Shown: positions 1 to 8,578, counted from the first letter of the stretch. The stretch is 64,000 nt of DNA from Halorubrum sp. 48-1-W (GCF_003287355.1 NZ_QMIM01000013.1:1-64000), one strand, 5' to 3'. Translations and numbers: made by a program. Notes: generated from the letters alone by a model not told the origin.

Positions 1-11
1 TCTCGTCATCA

Positions 12-37
12 CGAAAGGCGCGCATGCGCGCCTTTCG
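12..37. repeat. 26-bp perfect palindrome
   Basis: The sequence reads identically on both strands over 26 bases, centred on GCGCATGCGC with AAAGG/CCTTT arms. It could form a strong hairpin or cruciform. It may be a terminator or part of the dispersed repeat that follows. No gene covers the first 280 bases. Confidence 0.8.
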
Positions 38-65
38 AACGACAACGAGCGTGCGTCCGCCTCGC

Positions 66-212
66 GACTGGGGCTTTGGGCGTGTTCATCGCAGTCGTCC
101 GTCTCACTTCGTACAGCCGAGTGGCTGGGGCTTTGGACGTGTTCACCTCGCCAGCAACGATCCCGTTCTACTCACCCCGATCCCTATCGAAACAACCGTA
201 CTACTAGCACTC
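66..212 (+). repeat. Dispersed haloarchaeal intergenic repeat, two tandem copies
   Basis: A partial copy at about 66-92 and a longer copy at about 122-212 share the core CTGGGGCTTTGG-CGTGTTCA. The longer copy is matched on the other strand at 27132-27224 over about 90 bases, including the later part around AAACAACCGT. This is a multi-copy non-coding repeat rather than a gene. I associate such elements with Halorubrum-type genomes from general knowledge; that link was not checked here. Confidence 0.7.
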
Positions 213-281
213 TTCGGCGACAAGCGATCTCGTACGACGTCGATCCGAAGAACGTGAACTCGATAGATCCACCGACTTCTC

Positions 282-713
282 TCAGACGTCGACGTTCGAC
301 ACGGCCTGGCCGGAGGCGTCGACCGTGATGACCGTACAGTCGAGCTGGTCGCGCAGGTAGCTGTCGATGTCGGGGTCCGAGAGGAGCTTCTGGACCATGC
401 GCCGCCAACGACCCGCCTGCTTCGAACCGATGACGACGACGTCGGCGCCCTCGGCGACGATCTCCTCGAGGATCGTCTCCTCAACGAGAAAGCCACGTCG
501 GACGACGTACCGGGCGCGGTCGACCCGACCGACCCGACGCTCGACGGCGCGTTTGAGGTCGCTTCGCGAGACGCCGCTGCTGTTCTGATACAGGTCGACG
601 TGGAGGACGGTGAGTTCGGCGTCGCGCTCCTCGGCGACACGGACGCCCTCCCGGAGCGTCGCCTCCGAGTGGGCCGTCACCGGATACCGAACCGGCACCA
701 CGACCAGGGTCAT
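282..713 (-). CDS. UspA-family universal stress protein
   Basis: 143 residues, one Usp domain. It opens with MTLVVVPVRYPV, the first beta strand of the fold, followed by the helix EATLREGVRVAEERDAELTVLHVDLYQ. The nucleotide-binding part GADVVVIGSKQAGRWRRM and the closing strand CTVITVDA follow. ATG at 713 is chosen because the Usp fold begins there; the frame stays open upstream, but that extension has no domain. Usp proteins are cytoplasmic and often bind ATP or AMP under stress; the role here is not known. It stands alone between repeats and a histidine kinase gene on the same strand. Confidence 0.88.
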   Translation of the reverse strand: MTLVVVPVRYPVTAHSEATLREGVRVAEERDAELTVLHVDLYQNSSGVSRSDLKRAVERRVGRVDRARYVVRRGFLVEETILEEIVAEGADVVVIGSKQAGRWRRMVQKLLSDPDIDSYLRDQLDCTVITVDASGQAVSNVDV

Positions 714-936
714 ATTGCCACGAACGCGTTCACCACGTAAATACGCTGTCGATAGCGGGACGAACAGGGCCATACGACCTCCCGATCCGTTTCGAACATC
801 GGGAAGTACGGGATGGAAGTGAACGTACTGACCGCCCCCGTGGTTTTTCGTGAGGCGGTCGCTCGGTGTCGTCCGCCGTTCGCGGATCGCGTCGCGGTAG
901 CACGACGCCGAAAAACGTCCCCGCCACAAGGGGGGT

Positions 937-1971
937 TCATCCCGCTTTGGGCAGTTCCACGACGAAGACGGCGCCATCGGGGTCGTTGTCTTCGACCCAC
1001 ACGTCACCACGGTAACTGTCGACAAGGGTTTCGACCAGGTAGAGACCGAGCCCCGTTCCCGCGCTCTCCAAGTTGCGGTCCCCCTTCCCGAAGATGGCCT
1101 CTTTCCGGTCGTCGGGGATCCCCGGGCCGTTGTCCGCGACTCGGATAGTTGCGCACTCGTCCGAAACGGTTACCGAGACCGTCACCTCCGCCAACGGCTT
1201 GTCGTTGTGCTGTATCGCGTTCTTCACCAGGTTTCGGAACACCGACGAGATCATCTCGTTGGCGTCGATCGTGACGGAGGGGACGGTCGTCCCGAAGGTT
1301 ATCGCGGCGTTCGGGTACGAGGACTGTACCTCGCTCACCTCCGTTTCGAGAACCGTGCGGAGATCGATCTGCTGGCTCTCCTGTGTAACCGAAAGCATCA
1401 CGTCGGCCATCTCGCGTGCAGTACTGGTGAGTTCAACGGCGTGGTTGGCGCTTTCCTGTATCGTGGTGATGTATCCGCTCACCTCGTCGTCCTCACACTT
1501 CTCGGACAGAAGGTCCGCGTACGCAGTGACGAGTTGCAAGTCGTTGCGAACGTCGTGGCGAAGGACTTGGTTCAGTACCTCGAGGTTATCACGCTGCTGC
1601 TCGAGTTGCCGCTCGTACTCCTTCTGTTCGGTAATGTCTTGCACGTAGACGATGTATCGACCGTCCTCGAGGTCCACCGTCTCGAGGAGTACATCGACCG
1701 TCCGTCCGTCCTTGTGCTGTATCTGCCGTTCAGCCCGCATATGGCCAGTCTCTCGAACCCCCACGAGCGAGACCGCGTCCCCCGGATCGTCGCCTTCGGG
1801 GATCAACTCCGTCGTCGACATCTCGAGGAGTTCAGCCCGCGAGTAGCCGACCATCTCGCACGCGGTTTCGTTCACCTCAACGTATTCTCCGTGTCGGTTT
1901 ACTTCGAAGATCCCGATCGGGACGTTCTCAACGTGCGGACGATACGACGATCCCTCCGTCGCCGAAGTCAT
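937..1971 (-). CDS. PAS-domain sensor histidine kinase
   Basis: 344 residues and no membrane segment, so probably a cytoplasmic sensor. An N-terminal PAS domain covers about residues 12-120 (PIGIFEVNRHGEYVEVN to VYVQDITEQKEYE). A short coiled coil follows, then an H-box LRHDVRNDLQLV with the phospho-acceptor His near residue 138. The C-terminal ATPase has an N box (NLVKNAIQHND), G1 (DNGPGIP) and G2 (GTGLGLYLV). The HDVRND form of the H-box is common in haloarchaeal kinases. No response regulator is adjacent, so the partner and signal are unknown. Confidence 0.9.
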   Translation of the reverse strand: MTSATEGSSYRPHVENVPIGIFEVNRHGEYVEVNETACEMVGYSRAELLEMSTTELIPEGDDPGDAVSLVGVRETGHMRAERQIQHKDGRTVDVLLETVDLEDGRYIVYVQDITEQKEYERQLEQQRDNLEVLNQVLRHDVRNDLQLVTAYADLLSEKCEDDEVSGYITTIQESANHAVELTSTAREMADVMLSVTQESQQIDLRTVLETEVSEVQSSYPNAAITFGTTVPSVTIDANEMISSVFRNLVKNAIQHNDKPLAEVTVSVTVSDECATIRVADNGPGIPDDRKEAIFGKGDRNLESAGTGLGLYLVETLVDSYRGDVWVEDNDPDGAVFVVELPKAG

Positions 1972-2077
1972 ACACCGGATTACGCCCGAACGTGATTAAA
2001 ACCGATCGACCCGACCCTCACCGAGTCGAACGGTCACCCGCGAAGCGTTTTGAGACCGGTTCCCGAAGCATGAGTCG

Positions 2078-2488
2078 ATGAGACCGGACGATACGTTCGA
2101 CGAGATCGTCGTCCGCGTCGGCGGAATGGGGAGCGCGGCCACCTACCACCTCGCGGAACGCGGCGTCGACGTCCTGGGGATCGAGCGATACGACGTGCCG
2201 CACACCCACAGGTCCTCCCACGGCGAGTCCAGGCACCGGCGGTTGCCACAGACGAAGGGCCACGAGTACGTGCCGCTCGCGAGACGGGCCCGGGAGCGCT
2301 GGCTCGATTTGGAAGCGGAGACCGGGTGAGAGCTGTTCGTCGAGACCGGGACGATCGGGATCGGCCCCGCCGGCAGCGACGAGATCGTCGACGCGGCCGC
2401 GGCGTGCGACCGCCACGACGTCGCGACGAGACGCTGTCGACCGCGGAGATCGGTGAGCGGTTCCCCACCTACGACCTCCCGGACGACA
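2078..2488 (+). pseudogene. Broken sarcosine oxidase-type FAD oxidoreductase, N-terminal remnant
   Basis: Reading from ATG 2078 gives an N-terminal FAD-binding strand (EIVVRVGGMGSAATYHLAERGVDV) followed by DVPHTHRSSHGESRHRRLPQ, the signature of monomeric sarcosine oxidase/N-methyltryptophan oxidase. The frame is stopped by TGA at 2327-2329. It resumes as ELFVETGTIGIGPAG and then shifts frame near 2425 to ETLSTAEIGERFPTYDLPDD. The first Gly of the dinucleotide-binding motif is changed to Arg. From 2489 to about 2640 an open frame (KFCSVGGETFADLATTDE) no longer resembles this family and I cannot assign it. The middle of the same enzyme reappears at 4450-4615. Confidence 0.8.
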
Positions 2489-2741
2489 AGTTCTGTAGCG
2501 TCGGCGGCGAGACGTTCGCCGACCTCGCGACGACCGACGAGACCGCCATCCCGATCGGGACGTTCCGGTTCGAGGTCGGCTGTGAGGGCTCGACGCGCTA
2601 TCGGCCGATCGATCGACGCTCCGCTGACGCCGTTCGTGCTCGCTCGACTCTTCGTCGATACCGTTCGTGCTCGCTCAACGCTCCGCCGTTCGTCCCCGAC
2701 GGACGTGGTTTTATCACCGTCTGTGACCCGACGGTACAGTG

Positions 2742-3182
2742 ATGACTCTGGACACCGACCGCGTCGAGACCGTCTTCGTCGATTCCTACAGCACGCTCGT
2801 CGACGAGCTGTCGACGGAACGGGCGCTCCGCGAACACACGGACAACCCCGAGGCGATCGCACGGATCTGGGACCTCCGGGGGAGCCTGTACGGCCTCACG
2901 TCGACAGTGCTCGACGACTTCGGGCCGACATGGGAGCGCTACGAGGCGTCGTTGGACTACGCGTTAGGGGTGGCGGACGCCGACGTCACCCCTGCCGAAC
3001 GGGAGGAGATACTCGACAGCGTGGGCGAGTTGGAGGTGTACGACGACGTCAAAGGGGCCCTCCACACCGGGATGCAGGGCGTCCGGATGAACCGCGCCGG
3101 CACCGAGTGGGAGGGCTTCCTCCGCCAGCCGGACTTCGCGGTGGAGACGTTCGACGAGTTCGCGGACGAGATGGGGGTGTGA
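2742..3182 (+). CDS. Haloacid dehalogenase-like protein, internally deleted
   Basis: 146 residues, whereas type II haloacid dehalogenases have about 220-230. The N-terminus has the nucleophile motif as VFVDSYSTLVD, followed by the helical cap through EILDSVGELEVYDDV. It then jumps straight to the family C-terminus, GMQGVRMNRAGTEWEGF...PDFAVETFDEFADEMGV. The middle, which carries the Ser/Thr, Lys and second acidic motifs, is missing, so it is probably not a functional dehalogenase. ATG 2742 is preferred to the overlapping GTG 2739; a TTTTATC box lies about 30 bases upstream. The stop is one base before the next gene. Confidence 0.75.
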   Translation: MTLDTDRVETVFVDSYSTLVDELSTERALREHTDNPEAIARIWDLRGSLYGLTSTVLDDFGPTWERYEASLDYALGVADADVTPAEREEILDSVGELEVYDDVKGALHTGMQGVRMNRAGTEWEGFLRQPDFAVETFDEFADEMGV

Positions 3183-3183
3183 G

Positions 3184-4419
3184 ATGGTCTCCGACGCGGA
3201 ACTCGAGCGGTTGGACACAGCGGTGGACGGCCTCGCCGACGACGCGGTCGCGTTCCTCCGGGAGATGGTCCGCACACCGAGCGTGAACCCGCCGGGCGAC
3301 TACGCCGCGATCGTCGACCTGCTGACGACCGAGTACGAGGGGTACGGCTGGGACGTCGAGATCGAGCGGGCGCCCGAGGCGCTCGTGGAGGAACTCGGCC
3401 TCCCGCACCCGCGGCCGAACGTCCTCGCGTACGCGACCCGGGGACCGGGGGCGACGATCGCGCTCAACGCCCACATCGACACGGTTCCCGTCGAGGAGTC
3501 GAACTGGACGTACGACCCCTTCGGCGGCACGGTGGAGGACGGCCGGCTGTACGGCCGCGGCGCGCGCGACTCGAAGGGCCGCATCGCCGCCTACACGCTG
3601 GCGACGCGCGCGCTGGAGGAGAGCGGGCTGCTCCCAGAGGACGCCACGCTCGTGCTGGCGTTGACGGCCGACGAGGAGACCGGCGGGGAGGCGGGTGCGG
3701 GCCACGTGGTCGAGAGCGGCGCGCTCGAGGCCGAGTACGCGATCGTCGAGGGGAGCACCTACGCGGTCGAGTACGCCTCCTCGGGTGTGCTGACGCTCCG
3801 CGTCGACGTCGAGGGCGCGTCCGCACACGCCGGGGTCGAACCCGAGAGGGGCGCCAACGCGGTAGTCGCGGCCGCACGGCTCGTCGACGCGCTCGACGCA
3901 CACGGCGACGACCTCGCGGACCGGGAAAGCGAGGTCCCGGGCGTCGGGAGCGCAACCTGTACGCCCTCGACGATCGAGGGGGGCGTCGAGACCAACGTCG
4001 TCCCGCCGACCTGCTCGTTCACGGTCGACCGCCGGGTGCCGCCGGACCACGACGCCGCGATCGCGGAGCGGGAGGTCCGCGAGGTCGTCGCCGGAACGGA
4101 CCTGCCGGCGGGGACGTCGGCGACGGTGACGGCGCTGAGCCGGACGAAGGCGTTCCGGTCGGACCCCGAGGACCCGCACGTCCGTGCGGTCGCGACGAAC
4201 GCGAACAGGGTGATCGGCGACGTGCCAGTGCGCGGCACTCGCGGCGGCTCCGACGCCGGGCACTTCCACGCCGGCGGAACGAAGGCCGTCAAGTTCGGCC
4301 CTGGCGGTCGGGACTCGAACGTCCACGGCCCGGACGAGAACCTCGCGCTCGACCAACTGCGCGACGCCGCCGTCGTCGTCGCCGCGAGCGTCCGCGACAT
4401 CGCGCGCAACGAGTCCTGA
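3184..4419 (+). CDS. M20-family metallohydrolase (ArgE/DapE/ACY1-like)
   Basis: 411 residues. The di-metal site can be followed: NAHIDTVP (first His and Asp), GARDSKG (bridging Asp), TADEETGGE (catalytic Glu pair), and SNVHGPDE near the C-terminus for the last His. The lid domain has the usual VEGASAHAGVEPERGANAV. Members hydrolyse N-acyl amino acids or peptides; the substrate here cannot be named. It begins one base after the shortened dehalogenase gene and is probably co-transcribed with it. It is the only intact gene between two remnants of a sarcosine oxidase-like gene. Confidence 0.88.
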   Translation: MVSDAELERLDTAVDGLADDAVAFLREMVRTPSVNPPGDYAAIVDLLTTEYEGYGWDVEIERAPEALVEELGLPHPRPNVLAYATRGPGATIALNAHIDTVPVEESNWTYDPFGGTVEDGRLYGRGARDSKGRIAAYTLATRALEESGLLPEDATLVLALTADEETGGEAGAGHVVESGALEAEYAIVEGSTYAVEYASSGVLTLRVDVEGASAHAGVEPERGANAVVAAARLVDALDAHGDDLADRESEVPGVGSATCTPSTIEGGVETNVVPPTCSFTVDRRVPPDHDAAIAEREVREVVAGTDLPAGTSATVTALSRTKAFRSDPEDPHVRAVATNANRVIGDVPVRGTRGGSDAGHFHAGGTKAVKFGPGGRDSNVHGPDENLALDQLRDAAVVVAASVRDIARNES

Positions 4420-4449
4420 GCGAGCCGGACGTCCGATATCGACGATCGG

Positions 4450-4615
4450 ACACACGGGACTCGACGCGTGCTCGACTGGGAGCCCGTCGGCGACGGCGTG
4501 CGCGTGCGGACCGACCGGGGAACGTACGCAGGCGGACCACCCCGTGGTCTCCTCGGGGGCGTGGGCCGGGAAGCTCTTGAGGCTCCTCTCCGGGAAGCTC
4601 CGCCCGGACGCTTTT
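4450..4615 (+). pseudogene. Sarcosine oxidase-type remnant, middle fragment
   Basis: In one frame the bases read RVLDWEPVGDGVRVRTDRGTY; after a one-base slip near 4530 another frame reads ADHPVVSSGAWAGKLLRLLSGKL. Together these match the stretch of monomeric sarcosine oxidases that ends in the conserved (T/S)(A/S)G.WAGKLL segment. The fragment continues, after a gap, the N-terminal remnant at 2078-2488 on the same strand, so both look like parts of one gene. From about 4616 to 4800 I see no gene, only A/T-richer DNA leading into the next promoter. Confidence 0.75.
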
Positions 4616-4806
4616 AACCGTTCCTTCGCGGGTGACCGTGCTCGACCGTTCGCTACGATCCGTCACCGTCCGCGAGTGGACCATCGCACTAAATATCTGA
4701 TTATCGGATGCGTGTGCGCCCTTTTGGCGAAGTTGAACGACAGCGATTCGTCTCTGTGAACTCTGTGCTGTCCGCTGAGCGATCCACTAAGGACAGACTA
4801 ACAAAG

Positions 4807-4816
4807 TATAGTATAG
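4807..4816 (+). promoter_or_regulatory. TATA-box-like promoter of the beta-helix gene
   Basis: GTATAGTATA lies in an A/T-rich patch about 20-25 bases before ATG 4832. This spacing suggests a leaderless transcript starting at or next to that ATG, and makes the upstream in-frame ATG 4820 less likely. Confidence 0.55.
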
Positions 4817-4831
4817 CTGATGTATAGAATT

Positions 4832-6010
4832 ATGTTTGAATCCTTCAGGGACGACGCGTCGAGGCGAGACGTACTAAAAGCGAGCGCGGCGAGCGTCGGC
4901 GCGTCGATGGGACTGGTCGGGACGGCGAGCGCCGCCGACGGTGCGGTCGAGTTCGACGAGCCGATCACCATCACGCCGGACGACTCGGGGACGACGTTCG
5001 TCCAGACCGCCGACTTCGACGGGCGAGTCCTGATCAGACCCGGCGTCGAGGACGTGACGATCGACGGCAACGGCTACATCATCACGGGCGGCGGCATCGG
5101 AGGAGGGAGCTACGACGGACCGAGTATCGTGAATCTCACACTCCAGAATCTTTACCTCCCAGACGGAGGCGTCAGCGTCGACGAACCGGGCGGGCTCGTC
5201 CTCAGGAACAACGTCATACAGGACTTCGGTAGCGAGTCCGCAGGCGGCGTACACGCGGTCGACAACACGATAGCCGGATCCATCCGATTATTCGAGAACC
5301 AGGCCAACAACGTGTTCGCACGCAACGTCGTTTCGAGTATGAGCTTCGCCGACGACCTGATGGGCTCTCACAGAGTGTCGAACAACTTCATTATGGGCGA
5401 CGAACGCGGGCCGGGAATCGGTCTACAGGTGTCGAACGCGTTCGACGGGCGGTTTCAGATTCTGGACAACTACGTCGCGAACGCCGACGGCGCGGGAATC
5501 GACTTGGAGGACGCAGGCGATCTGAAACCGGTGGTCAGCGGCAACGTAATCGTCGGCAACGGGAGCCACGGGCTCTTCTCGTACGGGAGCGTCGCGAGCG
5601 TGAGCGGAAACATGTTTATCGGAAACGGGGGTGACGGCGTCAACGCGTCGGTCGGAACGTTCACGAAGAACGCAGCGGTGTCGAACGACGGCGTCGGATT
5701 CGACGTTGGAGTCGATCGCGACTGCCTCCGCAACGTCGCCGTCTCGAACGGCGGCGGCGGGTTCCGCGTCGAATCCACAGGCGCCAAGGTCAAGTTCAAC
5801 CGCGCGACGGGCAATGACGGCGACGGCGTCGTCCTTCGCGGAAGCGGGTTCCCGTTCCGGAAGAACAACATCAATACCAACGGGGGCGACGGTCTCGTTA
5901 TCAACGCCGACGACAGCGGGCTCTCGAGAAACCGCATCTGCGGGAACGACGGCGAGCAACTGGTCGACGACGGCGACGAAAATCTGTTCGCGAATAACCT
6001 CGTCTGCTAA
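4832..6010 (+). CDS. Tat-exported right-handed beta-helix protein
   Basis: 392 residues from ATG 4832 (396 from ATG 4820). The N-terminus SRRDVLKASAASVGASMG is a twin-arginine signal with likely cleavage after GTASAA. The rest is a ladder of short parallel beta-helix (PbH1-like) turns: VTIDGNGYIITGGG, LVLRNNVIQDF, VVSGNVIVGNGSHGLFSYG, SVSGNMFIGNGGDGV, LRNVAVSNGGGGFRV, and so on to LFANNLVC. Such folds occur in pectate lyase-like enzymes and in surface proteins. No catalytic residues are recognisable, so it may be structural or polysaccharide-binding. It is visibly richer in AAC/AAT codons than its neighbours. Confidence 0.85.
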   Translation: MFESFRDDASRRDVLKASAASVGASMGLVGTASAADGAVEFDEPITITPDDSGTTFVQTADFDGRVLIRPGVEDVTIDGNGYIITGGGIGGGSYDGPSIVNLTLQNLYLPDGGVSVDEPGGLVLRNNVIQDFGSESAGGVHAVDNTIAGSIRLFENQANNVFARNVVSSMSFADDLMGSHRVSNNFIMGDERGPGIGLQVSNAFDGRFQILDNYVANADGAGIDLEDAGDLKPVVSGNVIVGNGSHGLFSYGSVASVSGNMFIGNGGDGVNASVGTFTKNAAVSNDGVGFDVGVDRDCLRNVAVSNGGGGFRVESTGAKVKFNRATGNDGDGVVLRGSGFPFRKNNINTNGGDGLVINADDSGLSRNRICGNDGEQLVDDGDENLFANNLVC

Positions 6011-6038
6011 GCACGCCCCGCGTACGCCGGTCTCCTCT

Positions 6039-6641
6039 CTATAGATCGCTCCACGCGCCGAAGAAACGCTGGAGTGCGGTGAGGTGCCCCACGACGGCGA
6101 ACAGCGCGAGGAGCAGGCCGACGACGTTCAGACCGACGACGATCGGCGCCGAGTAGGCCGCGGCGACGACGCCGACGACCCCCATCAGCGCGAGCCGGTC
6201 GGCGCGTCCGAGCAGCCCGCCGTACTCGCGGCCGATCCCGACCGCCTGGATCTGGGTACCCATGTACGACGTCATCAACACGCCGGTCACGGCGAGAAAG
6301 CCCAATGCGTACGCGTTGATACCGGCAGTGAAACCCGCGATAACGGCGATGTCGGCGTAGCGGTCGAGGACGTGATCCAGCAGGTCGCCCCCGTCCGAGG
6401 CGACCGCCTGTGCGCGCGCGAGCGCGCCGTCGACGAGGTCGAGCCAGCCGTTGAGCAGGACGAGAAGCGACCCGAGGACGTAGAACGCCGGCTCCGCGAC
6501 CGCGAACGCGCCGGCAGCGAGGATCGCCGCGCCGAACGCGAGGACGCTCACCTGATCGGGCGAGAGCCCGAGCCGATCCGCAACGCTCACCCACGGGCCG
6601 AGCAGGCGGTCGGCGACCGACCGGAACCGGTCTAGCGTCAC
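6039..6641 (-). CDS. CDP-alcohol phosphatidyltransferase family membrane protein
   Basis: 200 residues with several hydrophobic segments. The family motif D-x2-D-G-x2-A-R-x8-G-x3-D-x3-D is complete: DLVDGALARAQAVASDGG followed by DLLDHVLDRYAD. The enzyme would join CDP-linked diether lipid to a polar head group, or make a related phosphodiester, at the membrane; the head group cannot be told from sequence. It is the last gene of a minus-strand cluster after hisC and an NMP kinase-like gene, an order I recall as common in haloarchaea. It is convergent with the beta-helix gene. Confidence 0.9.
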   Translation of the reverse strand: MTLDRFRSVADRLLGPWVSVADRLGLSPDQVSVLAFGAAILAAGAFAVAEPAFYVLGSLLVLLNGWLDLVDGALARAQAVASDGGDLLDHVLDRYADIAVIAGFTAGINAYALGFLAVTGVLMTSYMGTQIQAVGIGREYGGLLGRADRLALMGVVGVVAAAYSAPIVVGLNVVGLLLALFAVVGHLTALQRFFGAWSDL

Positions 6642-6705
6642 GCGAGGATCCCCTCCGAAGTCATCGTTCGTCCGTCCGTAACTCCCGGCCGGTTGATAAG
6701 CGGTC

Positions 6706-7227
6706 TCATACGTAGTCGGTGAAGTCGACGGTTCCGGCGCTCGGCTCGACCGTGCCCGCTATCGCCTCGCGAATCGCCTCGGCGACGGCCTCGGGGGGCA
6801 GGTCGGTCGTGTCCACCTCGTAGACGTTCTCCACCCCGTGTATCGAGACGGCCTCAGAGAGGATCACGTCGAGCGCCTCCGACTCGGCGTTCTCCGCCGT
6901 AGTCGCCGTCGACTCGCCGCGCTCGAGCAACCGTTCCTCGACCGTCTCGGGGCGACAGCGCAGGACGACGACGCGGTCGACGTCGAGGTGGTGTGCCAGG
7001 TGTGAGTCGAGCACGCCGGTCCAGTCGCCGAGGTGATCGGCCACCGCGTCGAGGTCGGCGACGAGGGTGTCGCGCTCGGCGTCGCGCTCGGTCCAGAGGT
7101 CCTCGTGCGCCTTTATCAGGTCGTTGAGGTGGATCACCTCGTACTCCTCGAGCAGCGCCGTCGCGGTCGACTTTCCCGTTCCCGGCGTGCCGGTGACGGC
7201 GACGCGGTCGGGACCGTCCCCGGTCAC
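6706..7227 (-). CDS. Archaeal adenylate kinase-family (NMP kinase) protein
   Basis: 173 residues starting at GTG 7227, which overlaps the hisC stop in a GTGA arrangement. That overlap and the immediate P-loop decide the start. The Walker A motif VTGTPGTGKSTA lies near residues 8-18. It is followed by an NMP-binding helix (VIHLNDLIKAHEDL), a Walker-B-like DRVVVLRCRPETVEERL and a short lid region. It resembles the small Fap7/AK6 group, which phosphorylate AMP and are linked to ribosome maturation in other organisms. It is probably translated by coupling to hisC. Confidence 0.88.
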   Translation of the reverse strand: MTGDGPDRVAVTGTPGTGKSTATALLEEYEVIHLNDLIKAHEDLWTERDAERDTLVADLDAVADHLGDWTGVLDSHLAHHLDVDRVVVLRCRPETVEERLLERGESTATTAENAESEALDVILSEAVSIHGVENVYEVDTTDLPPEAVAEAIREAIAGTVEPSAGTVDFTDYV

Positions 7228-8318
7228 GCTTCCGCCTCGAGGTCGAGGTCCGTGAGCACCCCGTTCAGGCGCTCGACCGCCTCCTTCGTGTCCTCGCGCG
7301 TACCGGTGGAGACCCGGACACACTCCGGCAGCCCGAACGAGGTACAGTCCCTGATGATGACGCCCCGCTCCTGGGCAGTCTCGGCGACCGCGCTCGCGTC
7401 GCCGACGCGCGCGAGCACGAAGTTGCCGGCCGACTCGAACGTCTCGGCGTCGAGTTCGCGGGAGATGTACTCGCGGGACCAGCGCGCGGTCTCGACGGAC
7501 TCCGCGACGTGTTCGGGGTCGTCGAGCGCGGCCAACGCGGCCCGACACGCCAGCTCGCTCGCTGCGAACGGCGTGTTGACGCGAGCGTACGCCCCGCCCC
7601 ACTCCTCGGGGACGACGCTGTAGCCGATCCGGAGGCCGGCGAGGCCGTACGCCTTCGAGAACGTCCGGAGGACGGCGACGTCGTCCCGATCGTTCACGAG
7701 CGGGATCGCGCTGTCGACGTCGGCGAACTCCCCGTAGGCCTCGTCGACGACGACGAGGGTCTCCTCGGCGGTCGCGTCCGCGATCGTTTCGACCTCCTCG
7801 AGCGGGATCACGGACCCGGAGGGGTTGTGCGGCGAGGTGAGGTAGACGATGCGTTCGCCGCCGTACGCGCTCAGCACGCGCTCCGCGGTCTGAGCGAAGC
7901 CGTCGTCGATCGAGAGGGGATACGTCTCGACGTCCGCGTGGTGGTACCGGGCGGACATCGCGTAGTACGCGAAGCCGGGATCGGGGACCAACACCCGGTC
8001 GTCGGACTCGAGAGCAGCCCGCGAGAGGTAGTCGATCGAGCCGTCGGCCCCCGGCGACACCCACACCTGTTCGGTCGTCACGTCCCACTCCTCGGCGATC
8101 CGTTCGGTGAGGTCCGTGTGGGAGGACTTCGGGTAGACGTGTACCCGATCCGCGTGTTCGCGGATCGCCTCGACGGCCGCGGGGCTCGGCCCGTGGGGGT
8201 TCTCGTTCGAGGAGAGTTTGATCAGTTCCGAGCGATCGATCCCGAGTTCGCGGGCGACCTCCTCGACGCCCCTGCCGGGCACGTACGGGGAGTGATCCGA
8301 GAGGTCCCGTGGTTGCAT
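7224..8318 (-). CDS. hisC: Histidinol-phosphate aminotransferase
   Basis: 364 residues, a class II PLP aminotransferase of normal HisC length. The substrate-binding start LIKLSSNENPHGPS is present, as is LTSPHNPSGSVIP for the cofactor ring. The PLP-lysine motif RTFSKAYGLAGLRIGY and a C-terminal VRVSTGTREDTKE (phosphate-binding Arg) follow. It catalyses the transamination step of histidine synthesis. A TATA-like CTTAAG about 25 bases upstream suggests a leaderless start at ATG 8318. It heads an operon with the kinase and phosphatidyltransferase genes. Confidence 0.93.
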   Translation of the reverse strand: MQPRDLSDHSPYVPGRGVEEVARELGIDRSELIKLSSNENPHGPSPAAVEAIREHADRVHVYPKSSHTDLTERIAEEWDVTTEQVWVSPGADGSIDYLSRAALESDDRVLVPDPGFAYYAMSARYHHADVETYPLSIDDGFAQTAERVLSAYGGERIVYLTSPHNPSGSVIPLEEVETIADATAEETLVVVDEAYGEFADVDSAIPLVNDRDDVAVLRTFSKAYGLAGLRIGYSVVPEEWGGAYARVNTPFAASELACRAALAALDDPEHVAESVETARWSREYISRELDAETFESAGNFVLARVGDASAVAETAQERGVIIRDCTSFGLPECVRVSTGTREDTKEAVERLNGVLTDLDLEAEA

Positions 8319-8341
8319 GCCCGTGAGTCCGCGGCGGCCCG

Positions 8342-8348
8342 CCTTAAG
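8342..8348 (-). promoter_or_regulatory. TATA-like box of the hisC operon
   Basis: On the minus strand CTTAAGG lies about 25 bases before ATG 8318, the normal archaeal TATA-to-start spacing for a leaderless mRNA. Confidence 0.5.
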
Positions 8349-8351
8349 AGT

Positions 8352-8506
8352 GACCGAAACTGCGCGTCGGGGTCACGCCGTACGTCCGACCGAAACGGTG
8401 CGTCCGGGTCGCCACGGATCGGTCGGTTCCCCGGGAGTGACTGCCGACCCACTGGGCACGACCGTCGATTCACCGAGAACGACCGTCGGTTCACCGGAAA
8501 CGAGGT
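8352..8506. repeat. Imperfect tandem duplications between hisC and the FAH-family gene
   Basis: Two copies of an ACCGAAAC-G-GCGTC-GGGTC unit (about 8352-8412) are followed by two copies of GACCGTCG-TTCACCG-AA (about 8459-8503). No coding potential is seen here. These look like slippage duplications. Confidence 0.55.
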
Positions 8507-8578
8507 GTGCGATCGGTCCGCACTCGCGCCCGACAGCGGGACCGGGACGGCCCCGGATCGGGGCGGTCCCGTGCCGAT

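Noticed and set aside
6706-8088. 460-codon frame joining the NMP kinase to upstream DNA
   Set aside because: The upstream part is an out-of-frame reading of hisC; the GTGA overlap at 7224-7227 defines the true kinase start.
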